Shown: positions 45,015 through 52,858, counted from the first letter of the stretch. The stretch: 64,000 nt of DNA from Pelagihabitans sp965238025 (GCA_965238025.1 OZ250162.1:372001-436000); one strand, 5' to 3'. Notes: generated from the letters alone by a model not told the origin. Numbers and translations: made by a program.

Positions 45015-46709
45015 TTATTGAATCGTTCTAGTTACACTACCGCAAGTAAGCATTGCGTCACCGAAGTATGGGTTCTGAACCTTATCCTGAAAACTTAACC
45101 AATTTGCCCCTTTGTTATTATCTGCCATTGGGCAATGTTGTACATAAATCGGTTGATCTAAATCGCTAAAACTACCCGCGATGACTATCATACTTTCCGA
45201 CAGGGGTTTAAAGGCCACCCGTTGTTTTTTGACATCAGAGGTAGTAGTGATTTTTTTCGCATTTCTTTTGATTTCCGCTATGTTAAAAGCTGTTGCTTCA
45301 TCTAGTATGGCACCTTTTAATTTAGCTAGTTCGGATACCAATTTTTTCCCGTCAGAACTTGCTTTTGCACCGTTCGATTTCACCAGCGCATTTTTCATTT
45401 CATCATATAACATTAAAATCATTGTGAAGTCCTCCTTTAGATTGTGATTTAAACCAATTTTCACATTTTCATCACCTAAGGGTATTCCTTCGGTCTTAGG
45501 GGCCATCATTGATTTTTTGCCATGCAGCTGCGCCGCTGCGTCAATAGTAAACGTGCCATTGGTAACAAGCTCGTCGCCAGGAGCCAAGCCATCCAAAATA
45601 ACATAAGAATTGCCCAAAGCATTACCCAAGGTAACCTCGGTCATTTCAAAAATAGGTTGGTTCGGATCTGGTTTCACATAGACCAAGGAACGCTTTCCTG
45701 TCCATAGTACGGCCGATTTCGGGACGGTTAAAACTTGATCAGCGGTATTTGCCTCAATACTCCCCTCAATAAACATCCCAGGTTTCAACAAACCTTCTTT
45801 ATTGATTAATGTCGCCCTCAAAGAAACTGTTCTTCTATTTGCATCTAAAATTGGATCTATAAATGCTATTTTCGTCTTGTACGTTTTACCGTTGAATGCG
45901 TTTGACGAAATACTGACTTCTTGCCCGACCTTGAGCATAGGCAGCTGATTCTCATAGGCATCGAACACTGCCCAAACCGTATACAAATTAGACACTTTGA
46001 AAAGGGCATCACCCTGCTTGTACCAATTCCCTTCAGCACCCATAACTTCAGTAACCGTTCCATTAACTGTTGCGGTGATAGGGAAATTCATAATTGGTTT
46101 CCCAGTCCTAAGAATTTCCTTAATTTGAGCATCGGTAAGTTTCCAAACACCCAATGTATTCCTTGCAGCAGCAAATAGTTTCTCATGGGTCTCTTTATAA
46201 GAGGCCGATGTCAGCAATTTATCCTGTGCAGAATACAAATCTGGCGAATACATGGTACCCAATTGCATTCCTTTTTTGATATACTGGCCAACATAATTAA
46301 CGTTTAACTTTTCAATACGACCATCAAAAATACATGTCTGTACCGCGTTGGTCTGTTCATTGGATGTAATTTTCCCCGATAACTTCAGGGTATTTCCATC
46401 CAGGTTACCAATACCGATTGTTGTGGTTTCTATATTGGCCAATGCCAATGCATTTTTGGTCATTTGAAATTGATTTGGACCAAGATCTTTTTCAGAAGAA
46501 TTTATGCTGACAAGGTCCATTCCACATATCGGACATGATCCCATTTCACCTTGTTGCACTTGTGGGTGCATAGCGCACGTATAGGTATCTACAGAAACCT
46601 CATGATTATGTACTGCATCGGTACCATTTCCATCGAAAAAAACATAACCAAGAAGAAGTCCTGCGATCAACATGGCCAAATAACCTCCATATTTGTTGAT
46701 TTTTTTCAT
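45015..46709 (-). CDS. cusB: CusB-type RND efflux periplasmic adaptor with metal-binding domains
   Basis: 564-residue adaptor of a heavy-metal RND pump. After a membrane anchor (YLAMLIAGLLLGYVFF) comes a heavy-metal-binding motif YTCAMHPQVQQGEMGSCP, then ICGMDLV (about residues 43-66). The adaptor body follows, with barrel-sandwich and alpha-hairpin segments (IEKLNVNYVGQYIKKGMQLG to VTEVMGAEGNWYKQGDALFKVSNL) and KPGMFIEGSIE. The C-terminal about 170 residues form a DUF3347 domain (DFTMILMLYDEMKNALVKSN and VQHCPMADNNKGANWLS). Its start overlaps the cusA stop by 4 nt. Probably exports copper or silver; specificity is inferred. Confidence 0.92.
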   Translation of the reverse strand: MKKINKYGGYLAMLIAGLLLGYVFFDGNGTDAVHNHEVSVDTYTCAMHPQVQQGEMGSCPICGMDLVSINSSEKDLGPNQFQMTKNALALANIETTTIGIGNLDGNTLKLSGKITSNEQTNAVQTCIFDGRIEKLNVNYVGQYIKKGMQLGTMYSPDLYSAQDKLLTSASYKETHEKLFAAARNTLGVWKLTDAQIKEILRTGKPIMNFPITATVNGTVTEVMGAEGNWYKQGDALFKVSNLYTVWAVFDAYENQLPMLKVGQEVSISSNAFNGKTYKTKIAFIDPILDANRRTVSLRATLINKEGLLKPGMFIEGSIEANTADQVLTVPKSAVLWTGKRSLVYVKPDPNQPIFEMTEVTLGNALGNSYVILDGLAPGDELVTNGTFTIDAAAQLHGKKSMMAPKTEGIPLGDENVKIGLNHNLKEDFTMILMLYDEMKNALVKSNGAKASSDGKKLVSELAKLKGAILDEATAFNIAEIKRNAKKITTTSDVKKQRVAFKPLSESMIVIAGSFSDLDQPIYVQHCPMADNNKGANWLSFQDKVQNPYFGDAMLTCGSVTRTIQ

Positions 46710-49700
46710 TGATTCATCTTATTATTTTCCACATTCTTTAAAGCGATTTCCTTTCTCCAACTGAACAATACCGGTACCACAAAAAGCGAAATTAGCGCTA
46801 CAAGCATACCGCCAAAACTGGGTATCGCCATAGGAATCATTATATCACTTCCCCGACCAGTAGCGGTCAATATAGGCAATAAGGCCAAAATAGTTGTTGC
46901 AGTGGTCATTAAACATGGCCTTATTCGTTTTTCACCAGCCTCTAATACCGCTTGCCGAATTGACTTTACATCTGTTGGAAGATTTTTATCAAACTGCTGC
47001 CTTAGATAGGTCGCCATTACCACTCCATCGTCAGTCGCAATACCAAATAAGGCAATAAAACCAACCCAAACGGCCACGCTTAAATTTACGGTTTTCATGT
47101 TGAATACTTCCCTGAAGTTGATTCCACCCAAGCTAAAGTTCATAAACCATGGTTGGCCATATAACCAAATAAGAATAAAACCCCCCGCAAAGGCCACGGC
47201 AACGCCAGAAAATACCATCAATGAAACGGATACCGATCTAAACTGAAAAAACAGTATCACAAATATGGTCAACAACAACAAAGGCATAATAAATGTCAAT
47301 GTTTTTTCGGCATGCAACTGGTTTTCATAGGTTCCTGAAAAGGTATAGGAAACTCCGGAAGGAATCTGTAAATCTCCATTTTTTAGTTGTTCTTCTATAA
47401 CTTTTTGGGCCTCCTGCACCACATTTACCTCCGCAAATCCTGCATCCTTATCGAACAGAACATGACTAATCAAAAAACTATCTTCGCCCTTAATTTGTTG
47501 AGGGCCTTGCTCATATTTAATATTCGCCAATTCACTTAGGGGAATCGAAACCCCGTCTTTGGACGCAATATAAATTTGTTCCAAATCTTCAGGGGTACCC
47601 CGCAGTTCCCGGGGGTAGCGTACCCGAACCCCAAAACGTTCACGGCCTTCAACCGTTTGCCCCAAGACCTTTCCACCTACCGCCACTTCAATTAACTCTT
47701 GTACCTCCAGTATGGAAATGCCATATCGAGAAATCTTATCCCTGTCAATATCAATGAGCAGATACGGTTTTCCGACGATTCGGTCAGCAAATACGGTTTC
47801 TTTTTTCACTCCCTCCACTTGTTTTAAAACCTTTTCTAGCTGCAGTCCAAAACTTTCAATGGCCTTCAACTCATGACCCTTTACCTTAATGCCCATTGGG
47901 GAGCGCATTCCCGTTTGCAGCATTACCAATCGCGTCTCGATGGGCTGTAATTTTGGCGCGGCGGTAATACCGGGTAATTGGGTAACTTTTGCTATCGCCT
48001 CCCAGATATCCTGTTTATTCCTAATTTCCGGCCGCCAATTGCGATAAAATTCCCCGTCGGGGTCTAAGATCAAATCAGCCTTTTCGGCGCCACTTCCAGA
48101 AGAAACAAAATTTCCATTGGTTGTTTCAAACTGGCCTTCATGGTTCGTCTTGAATCGTAATGGACTTTGCTCTTCATCCATGAGGAATTCAGATTTATAA
48201 AAAATCATGTTCTCATACATCGACATTGGCGCGGGGTCTAATGACGAAGCCACTCGACCAGCCTTACCAACCACCGTTTCTACCTCCGGAATATTAGCAA
48301 CAGCCATATCCAACTGTGCTAGCACCCTTCTATTTTCGCTTGCACCGGCGTGGGGCATAGAAGTGGGCATCAATAGGTATGATCCCTCATCCAAGGAGGG
48401 CATAAATTCCTTTCCTGAACGGAACATGATCAATGCGCCCAATACTAATAATAGTAAAGGAATACTTAAGAACATTACCTTGTTTTCAAGCGCCCATACC
48501 AATAAGCGCTCATATTGTTTTCTAAATAATAGCATAATTCCCAAGACCAAAAAACAGAGCAACCCAACAAATAACAGATTGACCAATAAATGGTTGCCAA
48601 AGCCCAGAGGTCTCCAATAGTAACTTAGGAGTACTACAATAGAAAAAACACTCCAATAAAGCTGAAACTTATTCTTTTGTGTTTTAGAGATATTTTCTAG
48701 CGTGCCCAACAAGCCGATGATAGCAAAACCAATCAATAATATGCCAAATAGGTTTCCGTAGAACAAAATCAAAACCCCTAGCACAAGTAAAAGTCCGTTC
48801 AATACGAAACGCAAGTTCTTCGCTAAAATATTTTTACGAAATATTGCTGCCGCAAAGGGGGGAATCAAAAACAGGGCAATCATTATAGATGCCAGTAGGG
48901 CAACCGTTTTTGTGAAGGCCAAAGGCGTAAAGAGTTTCCCTTCTGCCCCTGTAAGCATAAATACGGGAATAAAACTGATGATTGTTGTTAGCCCAGCGGT
49001 GACAATAGCTCCCGATACCTCAACAGTAGCGGCATATACAACTTCATTTACCTTCTTGTTAGTCGGATTTAAATCCAGATGGCGAATGATATTTTCTGAA
49101 AGGATGATACCCATATCAACCATAGTACCGATGGCAATGGCGATTCCTGAAAGTGCAACAATATTGGCGTCGACCTTGAACAACTTCATCGCAATAAAAA
49201 CGATAAGCACAGCAAGGGGCATTAAACTTGAGACCAACAAGGAAATACGCAAATTAAAGAGCAAGACCAAGATCACGAGAATCGTTATCATGACTTCAAA
49301 AGCAAGGGCATTGCCTAAGGTGTCTATCGTTTCTTTGATGAGTGTTGAGCGATCGTAAAAAGGTACCACCGTTAATTGGGAAATTCGGCCATCCTTCAAT
49401 GTTTTCTTAGGCATAGAAATGGCCAATTCGGCTATTTTCTCCTTTAGATTGGCAATGATCTTCATGGGATTCGCTCCATATCGGGAAGTAACGACCCCAC
49501 CGACAACCTCTGCACCTTCCTTATCCAAGATACCCCGACGGGTATCCGGCCCTAGACTTACGTTGGCAATATCCTTAATACGAATCGGGGCGAAATCGGT
49601 CACGCGAACAGGAGTGTTTTCTAAATCCTCTATGCTCTTGATGTACCCCAAACCGCGAACAAAATACTCTGCCTGATTAATTTCAAGAGTCTTTGCGCCA

Positions 49701-50404
49701 ATATCTTTATTGCTCTGCTTAACAGCATTGACGACTTCCGAAAGAGAAACATTGTACTGTCGCATCAATTCAGGGTTTACATCAACCTGATATTCCTGTA
49801 CATGGCCACCAATAGTGGCAACTTCTGAAACACCCTTGGTGGCCGATAGGGCATTCTTGACCTGAAAATCCTGTATGCGCCGGATCTCATGTAGATCCCA
49901 GCCTCCGGTAACATTTCCCTTTTCATCCCTCCCCTCCAAAGTATACCAAAACAATTGCCCCAATGCTGTTGCATCTGGCCCAAGAGAGGACTTTATGCCC
50001 TTAGGCAAAAGGTCTGTCGGCAAAGCGCTCAGTCGTTCGAGAAGGCGGCTGCGCGTCCAGTAAAAATCGGCATCATCTTCAAATATCACATAGATACTCG
50101 AAAACCCGAACATAGAAGTACTTCGGATGGTTTTTACCCCTGGAACCCCTAAAAGATTTGAAGTAAGGGGGTAGGTAATTTGATCTTCCACATCCTGCGG
50201 AGACTGGCCTTCCCATTCTGTATAAACGATTTGCTGATTCTCACCAATATCGGGAATAGCATCAACAGCAACAGGGTTTCTGGGGAGTATGCCCATACCC
50301 AAGTCGAATGGGGCGTTAATCGTACCCCACACCAAAAACAGCAACAATAACAATATTGCTACCAATTTGTTTTCGATTAAAAATTTAATGCTTTTATTGA
50401 GCAT
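46706..50404 (-). CDS. cusA: CusA/CzcA family heavy-metal RND efflux transporter
   Basis: 1232-residue inner-membrane proton-driven pump. TM1 is in LIENKLVAILLLLLFLVWG. The TM4 proton relay is ALSGIAIAIGTMVDMGIILSE, and TM10-11 contains WVGFIALFGIATDDGVVMATYL. The GEDSFLISHVLFD and SGTYENQLHAEKTLTF regions are typical of the HME group. It is about 190 residues longer than E. coli CusA because a hydrophobic insertion (about residues 530-650) follows TM6, with at least four extra membrane segments. Operon with cusB; no outer-membrane TolC-like gene is next to it. Confidence 0.94.
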   Translation of the reverse strand: MLNKSIKFLIENKLVAILLLLLFLVWGTINAPFDLGMGILPRNPVAVDAIPDIGENQQIVYTEWEGQSPQDVEDQITYPLTSNLLGVPGVKTIRSTSMFGFSSIYVIFEDDADFYWTRSRLLERLSALPTDLLPKGIKSSLGPDATALGQLFWYTLEGRDEKGNVTGGWDLHEIRRIQDFQVKNALSATKGVSEVATIGGHVQEYQVDVNPELMRQYNVSLSEVVNAVKQSNKDIGAKTLEINQAEYFVRGLGYIKSIEDLENTPVRVTDFAPIRIKDIANVSLGPDTRRGILDKEGAEVVGGVVTSRYGANPMKIIANLKEKIAELAISMPKKTLKDGRISQLTVVPFYDRSTLIKETIDTLGNALAFEVMITILVILVLLFNLRISLLVSSLMPLAVLIVFIAMKLFKVDANIVALSGIAIAIGTMVDMGIILSENIIRHLDLNPTNKKVNEVVYAATVEVSGAIVTAGLTTIISFIPVFMLTGAEGKLFTPLAFTKTVALLASIMIALFLIPPFAAAIFRKNILAKNLRFVLNGLLLVLGVLILFYGNLFGILLIGFAIIGLLGTLENISKTQKNKFQLYWSVFSIVVLLSYYWRPLGFGNHLLVNLLFVGLLCFLVLGIMLLFRKQYERLLVWALENKVMFLSIPLLLLVLGALIMFRSGKEFMPSLDEGSYLLMPTSMPHAGASENRRVLAQLDMAVANIPEVETVVGKAGRVASSLDPAPMSMYENMIFYKSEFLMDEEQSPLRFKTNHEGQFETTNGNFVSSGSGAEKADLILDPDGEFYRNWRPEIRNKQDIWEAIAKVTQLPGITAAPKLQPIETRLVMLQTGMRSPMGIKVKGHELKAIESFGLQLEKVLKQVEGVKKETVFADRIVGKPYLLIDIDRDKISRYGISILEVQELIEVAVGGKVLGQTVEGRERFGVRVRYPRELRGTPEDLEQIYIASKDGVSIPLSELANIKYEQGPQQIKGEDSFLISHVLFDKDAGFAEVNVVQEAQKVIEEQLKNGDLQIPSGVSYTFSGTYENQLHAEKTLTFIMPLLLLTIFVILFFQFRSVSVSLMVFSGVAVAFAGGFILIWLYGQPWFMNFSLGGINFREVFNMKTVNLSVAVWVGFIALFGIATDDGVVMATYLRQQFDKNLPTDVKSIRQAVLEAGEKRIRPCLMTTATTILALLPILTATGRGSDIMIPMAIPSFGGMLVALISLFVVPVLFSWRKEIALKNVENNKMNQ

Positions 50405-50572
50405 GAAATCGCATTGAGACGGATACTACCATTCGTCGATTAACTCCCGTAAACCTTAACGTTCAAAAGTAACAAATGATTGTGATGGGAACCCAACTAT
50501 TTACAAGGAAAATTGCCTTCTGTTCATTTAATGATCAAAGAAACGGGGATTGGAAAATTAAGGAAAAGAAAG

Positions 50573-50647
50573 TGGGTCATATTGGATTCGAACCAACGAC
50601 CTCTGCCCTGTCAAGGCAGCGCTCTAAACCAACTGAGCTAATGACCC
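50573..50647 (-). tRNA. tRNA-Val (anticodon GAC), intact
   Basis: 75-nt cloverleaf: acceptor GGGTCAT/ATGACCC with discriminator A, D-arm GCTC-AGTTGGTTTA-GAGC, anticodon arm CTGCC-TTGACAG-GGCAG (anticodon GAC, valine), variable AGGTC, T-arm GTTGG-TTCGAAT-CCAAT. CCA is not encoded. All stems pair. It is the last copy on a transcript that begins near 51077 and first passes three disrupted copies of the same tRNA. Confidence 0.93.
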
Positions 50648-50667
50648 TTTTTTCTCAATAAATATTT

Positions 50668-50786
50668 GGTCATATTGCCCCGAAACTTCGGGGGAACCAA
50701 CGACCTCTGCCCTGTCAAGGCAGCGCTCTAAACCCCGTCCGAACGGTGAACCCGTTCATCCGGGCGGGCAACTGAGCTAATGACCC
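50668..50786 (-). pseudogene. tRNA-Val(GAC)-like copy 1 with D-loop and T-loop hairpins
   Basis: Same acceptor, D-stem and anticodon arm as the intact tRNA. D-loop insert at 50734-50768; removing it restores the intact loop AGTTG+GTTTA exactly. T-loop hairpin at 50678-50693. The acceptor 3-prime strand has lost one C (ATGACC then AAATATT), so the terminal pair is gone. Unlikely to work as a tRNA. Confidence 0.8.
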
Positions 50787-50806
50787 TTTTTTCTCAATAA
50801 ATATTT

Positions 50807-50925
50807 GGTCATATTGCCCCGAAACTTCGGGGGAACCAACGACCTCTGCCCTGTCAAGGCAGCGCTCTAAACCCCGTCCGAACGGTGAACCCGTTCATCC
50901 GGGCGGGCAACTGAGCTAATGACCC
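50807..50925 (-). pseudogene. tRNA-Val(GAC)-like copy 2 with D-loop and T-loop hairpins
   Basis: Identical to copy 1. D-loop insert at 50873-50907 and T-loop hairpin at 50817-50832. Confidence 0.8.
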
Positions 50926-50945
50926 TTTTTTCTCAATAAATATTT

Positions 50946-51064
50946 GGTCATATTGCCCCGAAACTTCGGGGGAACCAACGACCTCTGCCCTGTCAAGGCA
51001 GCGCTCTAAACCCCGTCCGAACGGTGAACCCGTTCATCCGGGCGGGCAACTGAGCTAATGACCC
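50946..51064 (-). pseudogene. tRNA-Val(GAC)-like copy 3 (promoter-proximal)
   Basis: Identical to copies 1 and 2. D-loop insert at 51012-51046 and T-loop hairpin at 50956-50971. It is the first copy behind the -7 box at 51084-51091. Confidence 0.8.
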
Positions 51065-51083
51065 AATCTATAGTATGGGGAGG

Positions 51084-51091
51084 CAAAAATA
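51084..51091 (-). promoter_or_regulatory. -7 box of the tRNA-Val array
   Basis: Minus strand TATTTTTG, exact TAnnTTTG match, 19 nt upstream of the first tRNA-like copy. The functional tRNA lies 417 nt further on with no other promoter seen, unless the AT-rich spacers act as one. Confidence 0.55.
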
Positions 51092-51145
51092 ATCAAAAGA
51101 TTGGATTTCCGGATTGGAACCACAAATATTCCATAGAAAAAATGA

Positions 51146-51688
51146 TTACCACGTATATTCGGGAGGGGGAATATTGTTCATACGAATGTACAAATTGGCT
51201 TTTGCCCTATGGTTAGCCATATGATCTTGCACGTAAAATAGTGCGAAAGCCCGGCTCACTGTATTCCCACTATGATACATTTTACAGGTTTCATCCAGCT
51301 TTTCCTGTTTTATCCGTAAGATGACATTCGTGGTGTATGCAAAACTTTTTTTGAGTATCTCAATTAGTTGCGATTTAGACAGTTTTGAAACATCTGTCTT
51401 ACGGGGTTTTACTTCTAGCCCTTCAACGTATCTTTTTGTCAATAACTCTGAAGCCGCTGCAATATGCGCCATTTGTTCTGCAAACGTCTTGCTTACTTCC
51501 GTTGGTTTAAAAGAATACAGACTGTCGGGCATGGCTTGGGCAATGGCAAGACAATGTTCCGTAGCCTCCCGCCAAACCGGTAAATACATTTTTGTGAAGT
51601 CGGTCTTGGGTTCTTCTAAGGAAGTCTGCGAAAAAGACAAAAAGCTAGCGCATATGAAACATATGGACAAATAGTTGCTTTTAAACAT
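51146..51688 (-). CDS. Exported DinB superfamily protein
   Basis: 180-residue protein with signal peptide MFKSNYLSICFICASFLSFSQ and a DinB-like four-helix bundle. Candidate metal histidines are in TFAEQMAHIAAASELL, and in the C-terminal YVQDHMANHRAKANLYIRMNNIPPPEY, which is typical of the DinB/DfsB family. Most DinB proteins are cytoplasmic thiol- or metal-dependent enzymes or of unknown role; the exported form is common in Bacteroidota. Function unknown. Monocistronic between the tRNA array and a small conserved gene. Confidence 0.85.
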   Translation of the reverse strand: MFKSNYLSICFICASFLSFSQTSLEEPKTDFTKMYLPVWREATEHCLAIAQAMPDSLYSFKPTEVSKTFAEQMAHIAAASELLTKRYVEGLEVKPRKTDVSKLSKSQLIEILKKSFAYTTNVILRIKQEKLDETCKMYHSGNTVSRAFALFYVQDHMANHRAKANLYIRMNNIPPPEYTW

Positions 51689-51779
51689 GTCTTTATTTTA
51701 CAGGATTTCCGCTATTAGAAAAGACCTTTTAAGACCCTATTATCGGTCGTGTTACAACCAGTGAAATACTTATTTGAAC

Positions 51780-52001
51780 TTATACGTTTAGATTACCTTT
51801 TAAACGTTTTTCAATTTTTTGTTTTTGCACCGTAAGCCGTTTCATGATAACCATCAGCTCCGGATCTTTGTCCTTTTTGTAGACCTCGTTAATCTCAAGT
51901 ATAAGCGCCTTTACCTCCCGCGATGCGGAAACCCTATCACTTGTACTCATTCCAGATTTTTTTCTCGATTCAAATTCCTGAACCCTTTCCATTAAATCCA
52001 T
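51780..52001 (-). CDS. Small helical hypothetical protein
   Basis: 73 residues, highly charged and predicted helical throughout (MDLMERVQEFESRKKSGMS, SREVKALILEINEVYKKDKDPEL, KRLTVQKQKIEKRLKG), so a helical hairpin or coiled coil is likely. No family recognised with certainty. A long 5-prime region with a palindrome and inverted repeats lies upstream, with a -7 box at 52190-52197. Confidence 0.65.
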   Translation of the reverse strand: MDLMERVQEFESRKKSGMSTSDRVSASREVKALILEINEVYKKDKDPELMVIMKRLTVQKQKIEKRLKGNLNV

Positions 52002-52030
52002 CCTATATGCGTATTTTTTACTGAATAATT

Positions 52031-52044
52031 AGTGTTTAAACACT
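52031..52044. promoter_or_regulatory. 14-bp perfect palindrome AGTGTTTAAACACT
   Basis: Perfect self-complementary sequence 30 nt upstream of the small helical gene, a candidate protein-binding site. Confidence 0.45.
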
Positions 52045-52189
52045 TTAATATGTCAAGTATATAACTAATTATCAAGCTTTACAATTTGTTTTACGATTTC
52101 CTCTGTTTTAGTACACATTTTCGTTACACTTTTTATAAACAGCTTGAATATCTGAAACTATTGGTAGGCTTTTGAATCATTTTGTTACA

Positions 52190-52234
52190 CAAACATACAT
52201 ATTGTTTAATTAAATCCTAATTTTATTAAACAAT
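52190..52234 (-). promoter_or_regulatory. -7 box with adjacent inverted repeat
   Basis: Minus strand TATGTTTG (52190-52197) matches TAnnTTTG. Just upstream of it lie ATTGTTTAAT (52201-52210) and ATTAAACAAT (52225-52234), an exact inverted repeat with a 14-nt gap that would cover the -33 region. The 5-prime leader to the gene at 52001 would be about 180 nt. Confidence 0.45.
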
Positions 52235-52299
52235 ATAACAATCGTTTAACATCCTGTATGAGTTGAAATGAGAAGAACGAACGACTTAAAAGTGGTTTT

Positions 52300-52337
52300 A
52301 ATAAAAAAGTCATCCGCTAAATTGTGGATGACTTTTG
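52300..52337 (-). terminator. Terminator after the disrupted tRNA-Val remnant
   Basis: Stem AAAAGTCATCC (52305-52315)/GGATGACTTTT (52326-52336) with T-rich end on the minus strand. It closely parallels the terminator after the intact tRNA-Val(UAC). Confidence 0.82.
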
Positions 52338-52454
52338 TGGGCGATGAGTCCCGATAACTATCGGGAGAGCCCCAACCCCCCGATGGTTATCGGGATGCCT
52401 TGAAGCACATCCGAATGGTGGACCTGTTCATCCGCGCGGGCAACTGAGCTAATC
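52338..52454 (-). pseudogene. Disrupted tRNA-Val remnant with three hairpin insertions
   Basis: The minus strand keeps GATTAGCTCAGTTG (D-arm start) and CATCGCCCA (acceptor end) of tRNA-Val(UAC). Right after AGTTG, at the same point as in the 50.6-kb array, comes a related hairpin sequence (GGATGAACAGG..ACCATTCGGATG). The anticodon arm is replaced by a CCCGATAACCATCGGG hairpin, and the T-loop by a CCCGATAGTTATCGGG hairpin. The 5-prime acceptor strand is replaced by the end of the GIY-YIG gene. Confidence 0.78.
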
Positions 52455-52686
52455 TTCTATCAATTCTTCGATAAGCCTCCTGTTCTTCCACTTTTTTACC
52501 TGCCTCTCCCGAGCCTGGGTCTCGGTTTTTGAAGTGTACTGCTCGGGAATATACCAGCTTCCAATCCTTTGCCTTGTCGGTATAACCTGAATGTTTATGA
52601 AGATGTTGACGCAATCTCTCTGCTGTCGTATCACAGGTGTGGCTCACATAATACCGATCCAAATTTTTTGAATATAGAAATGGCAT
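52449..52686 (-). pseudogene. GIY-YIG endonuclease, frameshifted and fused to the tRNA remnant
   Basis: About 79 codons of a small GIY-YIG nuclease. The N-terminal part reads FLYSKNLDRYYVSHTCD and TAERLRQHLHKHSGYTDKAK, then DWKLVY. The family C-terminus (KTETQARERQVKKWKNRRL and IEELIED) is in another frame. Deleting one A from the AAAAA run near 52533 would join them. The YIG motif has become YVS and the segment between M-P and FLY is short. The stop codon TAG of the restored frame is formed by the tRNA D-arm sequence GATTAGCTC. A 99-residue unshifted frame (52387-52686) exists but loses the family C-terminus. Confidence 0.72.
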
Positions 52687-52692
52687 ATAACT

Positions 52693-52723
52693 AAAAAAGC
52701 CACTCCAAGTGAGTGACTTTTTG
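52693..52723 (-). terminator. Terminator of tRNA-Val(UAC)
   Basis: Minus strand stem AAAAAGTCACT/AGTGGCTTTTTT with loop CACTTGG, beginning at the tRNA 3-prime end. Confidence 0.82.
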
Positions 52724-52798
52724 TGGGCGATGAGGGGCTCGAACCCCCGACCCCCTCGGTGTAAACGAGGTGCTCTGAACCAACTGAGCTAATCGCCC
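52724..52798 (-). tRNA. tRNA-Val (anticodon TAC)
   Basis: 75-nt cloverleaf: acceptor GGGCGAT/ATCGCCC plus A, D-arm GCTC-AGTTGGTTCA-GAGC, anticodon arm CCTCG-TTTACAC-CGAGG (anticodon UAC, valine), variable GGGTC, T-arm GGGGG-TTCGAGC-CCCTC. All stems pair, CCA not encoded. Followed at once by a terminator and the GIY-YIG fragment. Confidence 0.95.
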
Positions 52799-52858
52799 AA
52801 AAAGGGACTGCAAATATAGAATACTTTTACATACTCCAAAAGAAAAAAGAATAAAAAA

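Larger units (their letters stand above)
50648..51064 (-). repeat. Three identical 139-bp tandem units of hairpin-filled tRNA-Val copies
   Basis: Units 50648-50786, 50787-50925 and 50926-51064 are identical base for base. Each has a 20-nt spacer (TTTTTTCTCAATAAATATTT on the plus strand) and a 119-nt tRNA-Val(GAC) copy. In each copy a 35-nt GC-rich hairpin sits in the D-loop after AGTTG, and a CCCCGAA/TTCGGGG-type hairpin replaces the T-loop. The anticodon arm and acceptor 5-prime strand are unchanged from the intact tRNA next door. Confidence 0.93.

Noticed and set aside
50476..50661. 61-codon plus-strand frame over the tRNA-Val gene
   Set aside because: Its C-terminal half (HIGFEPTTSALSRQ) is the reverse strand of the tRNA; it is not a protein.
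50734..50768. D-loop insert as a tRNA intron
   Set aside because: Bacterial tRNA introns are self-splicing and in the anticodon arm; a 35-nt hairpin has no splicing machinery, and the T-loop is also replaced. Precise excision cannot be excluded without RNA data.
50648..51064. CRISPR-like regular repeats
   Set aside because: Units are directly abutting, 139 bp long, without unique spacers, and are clearly tRNA copies; no cas genes.
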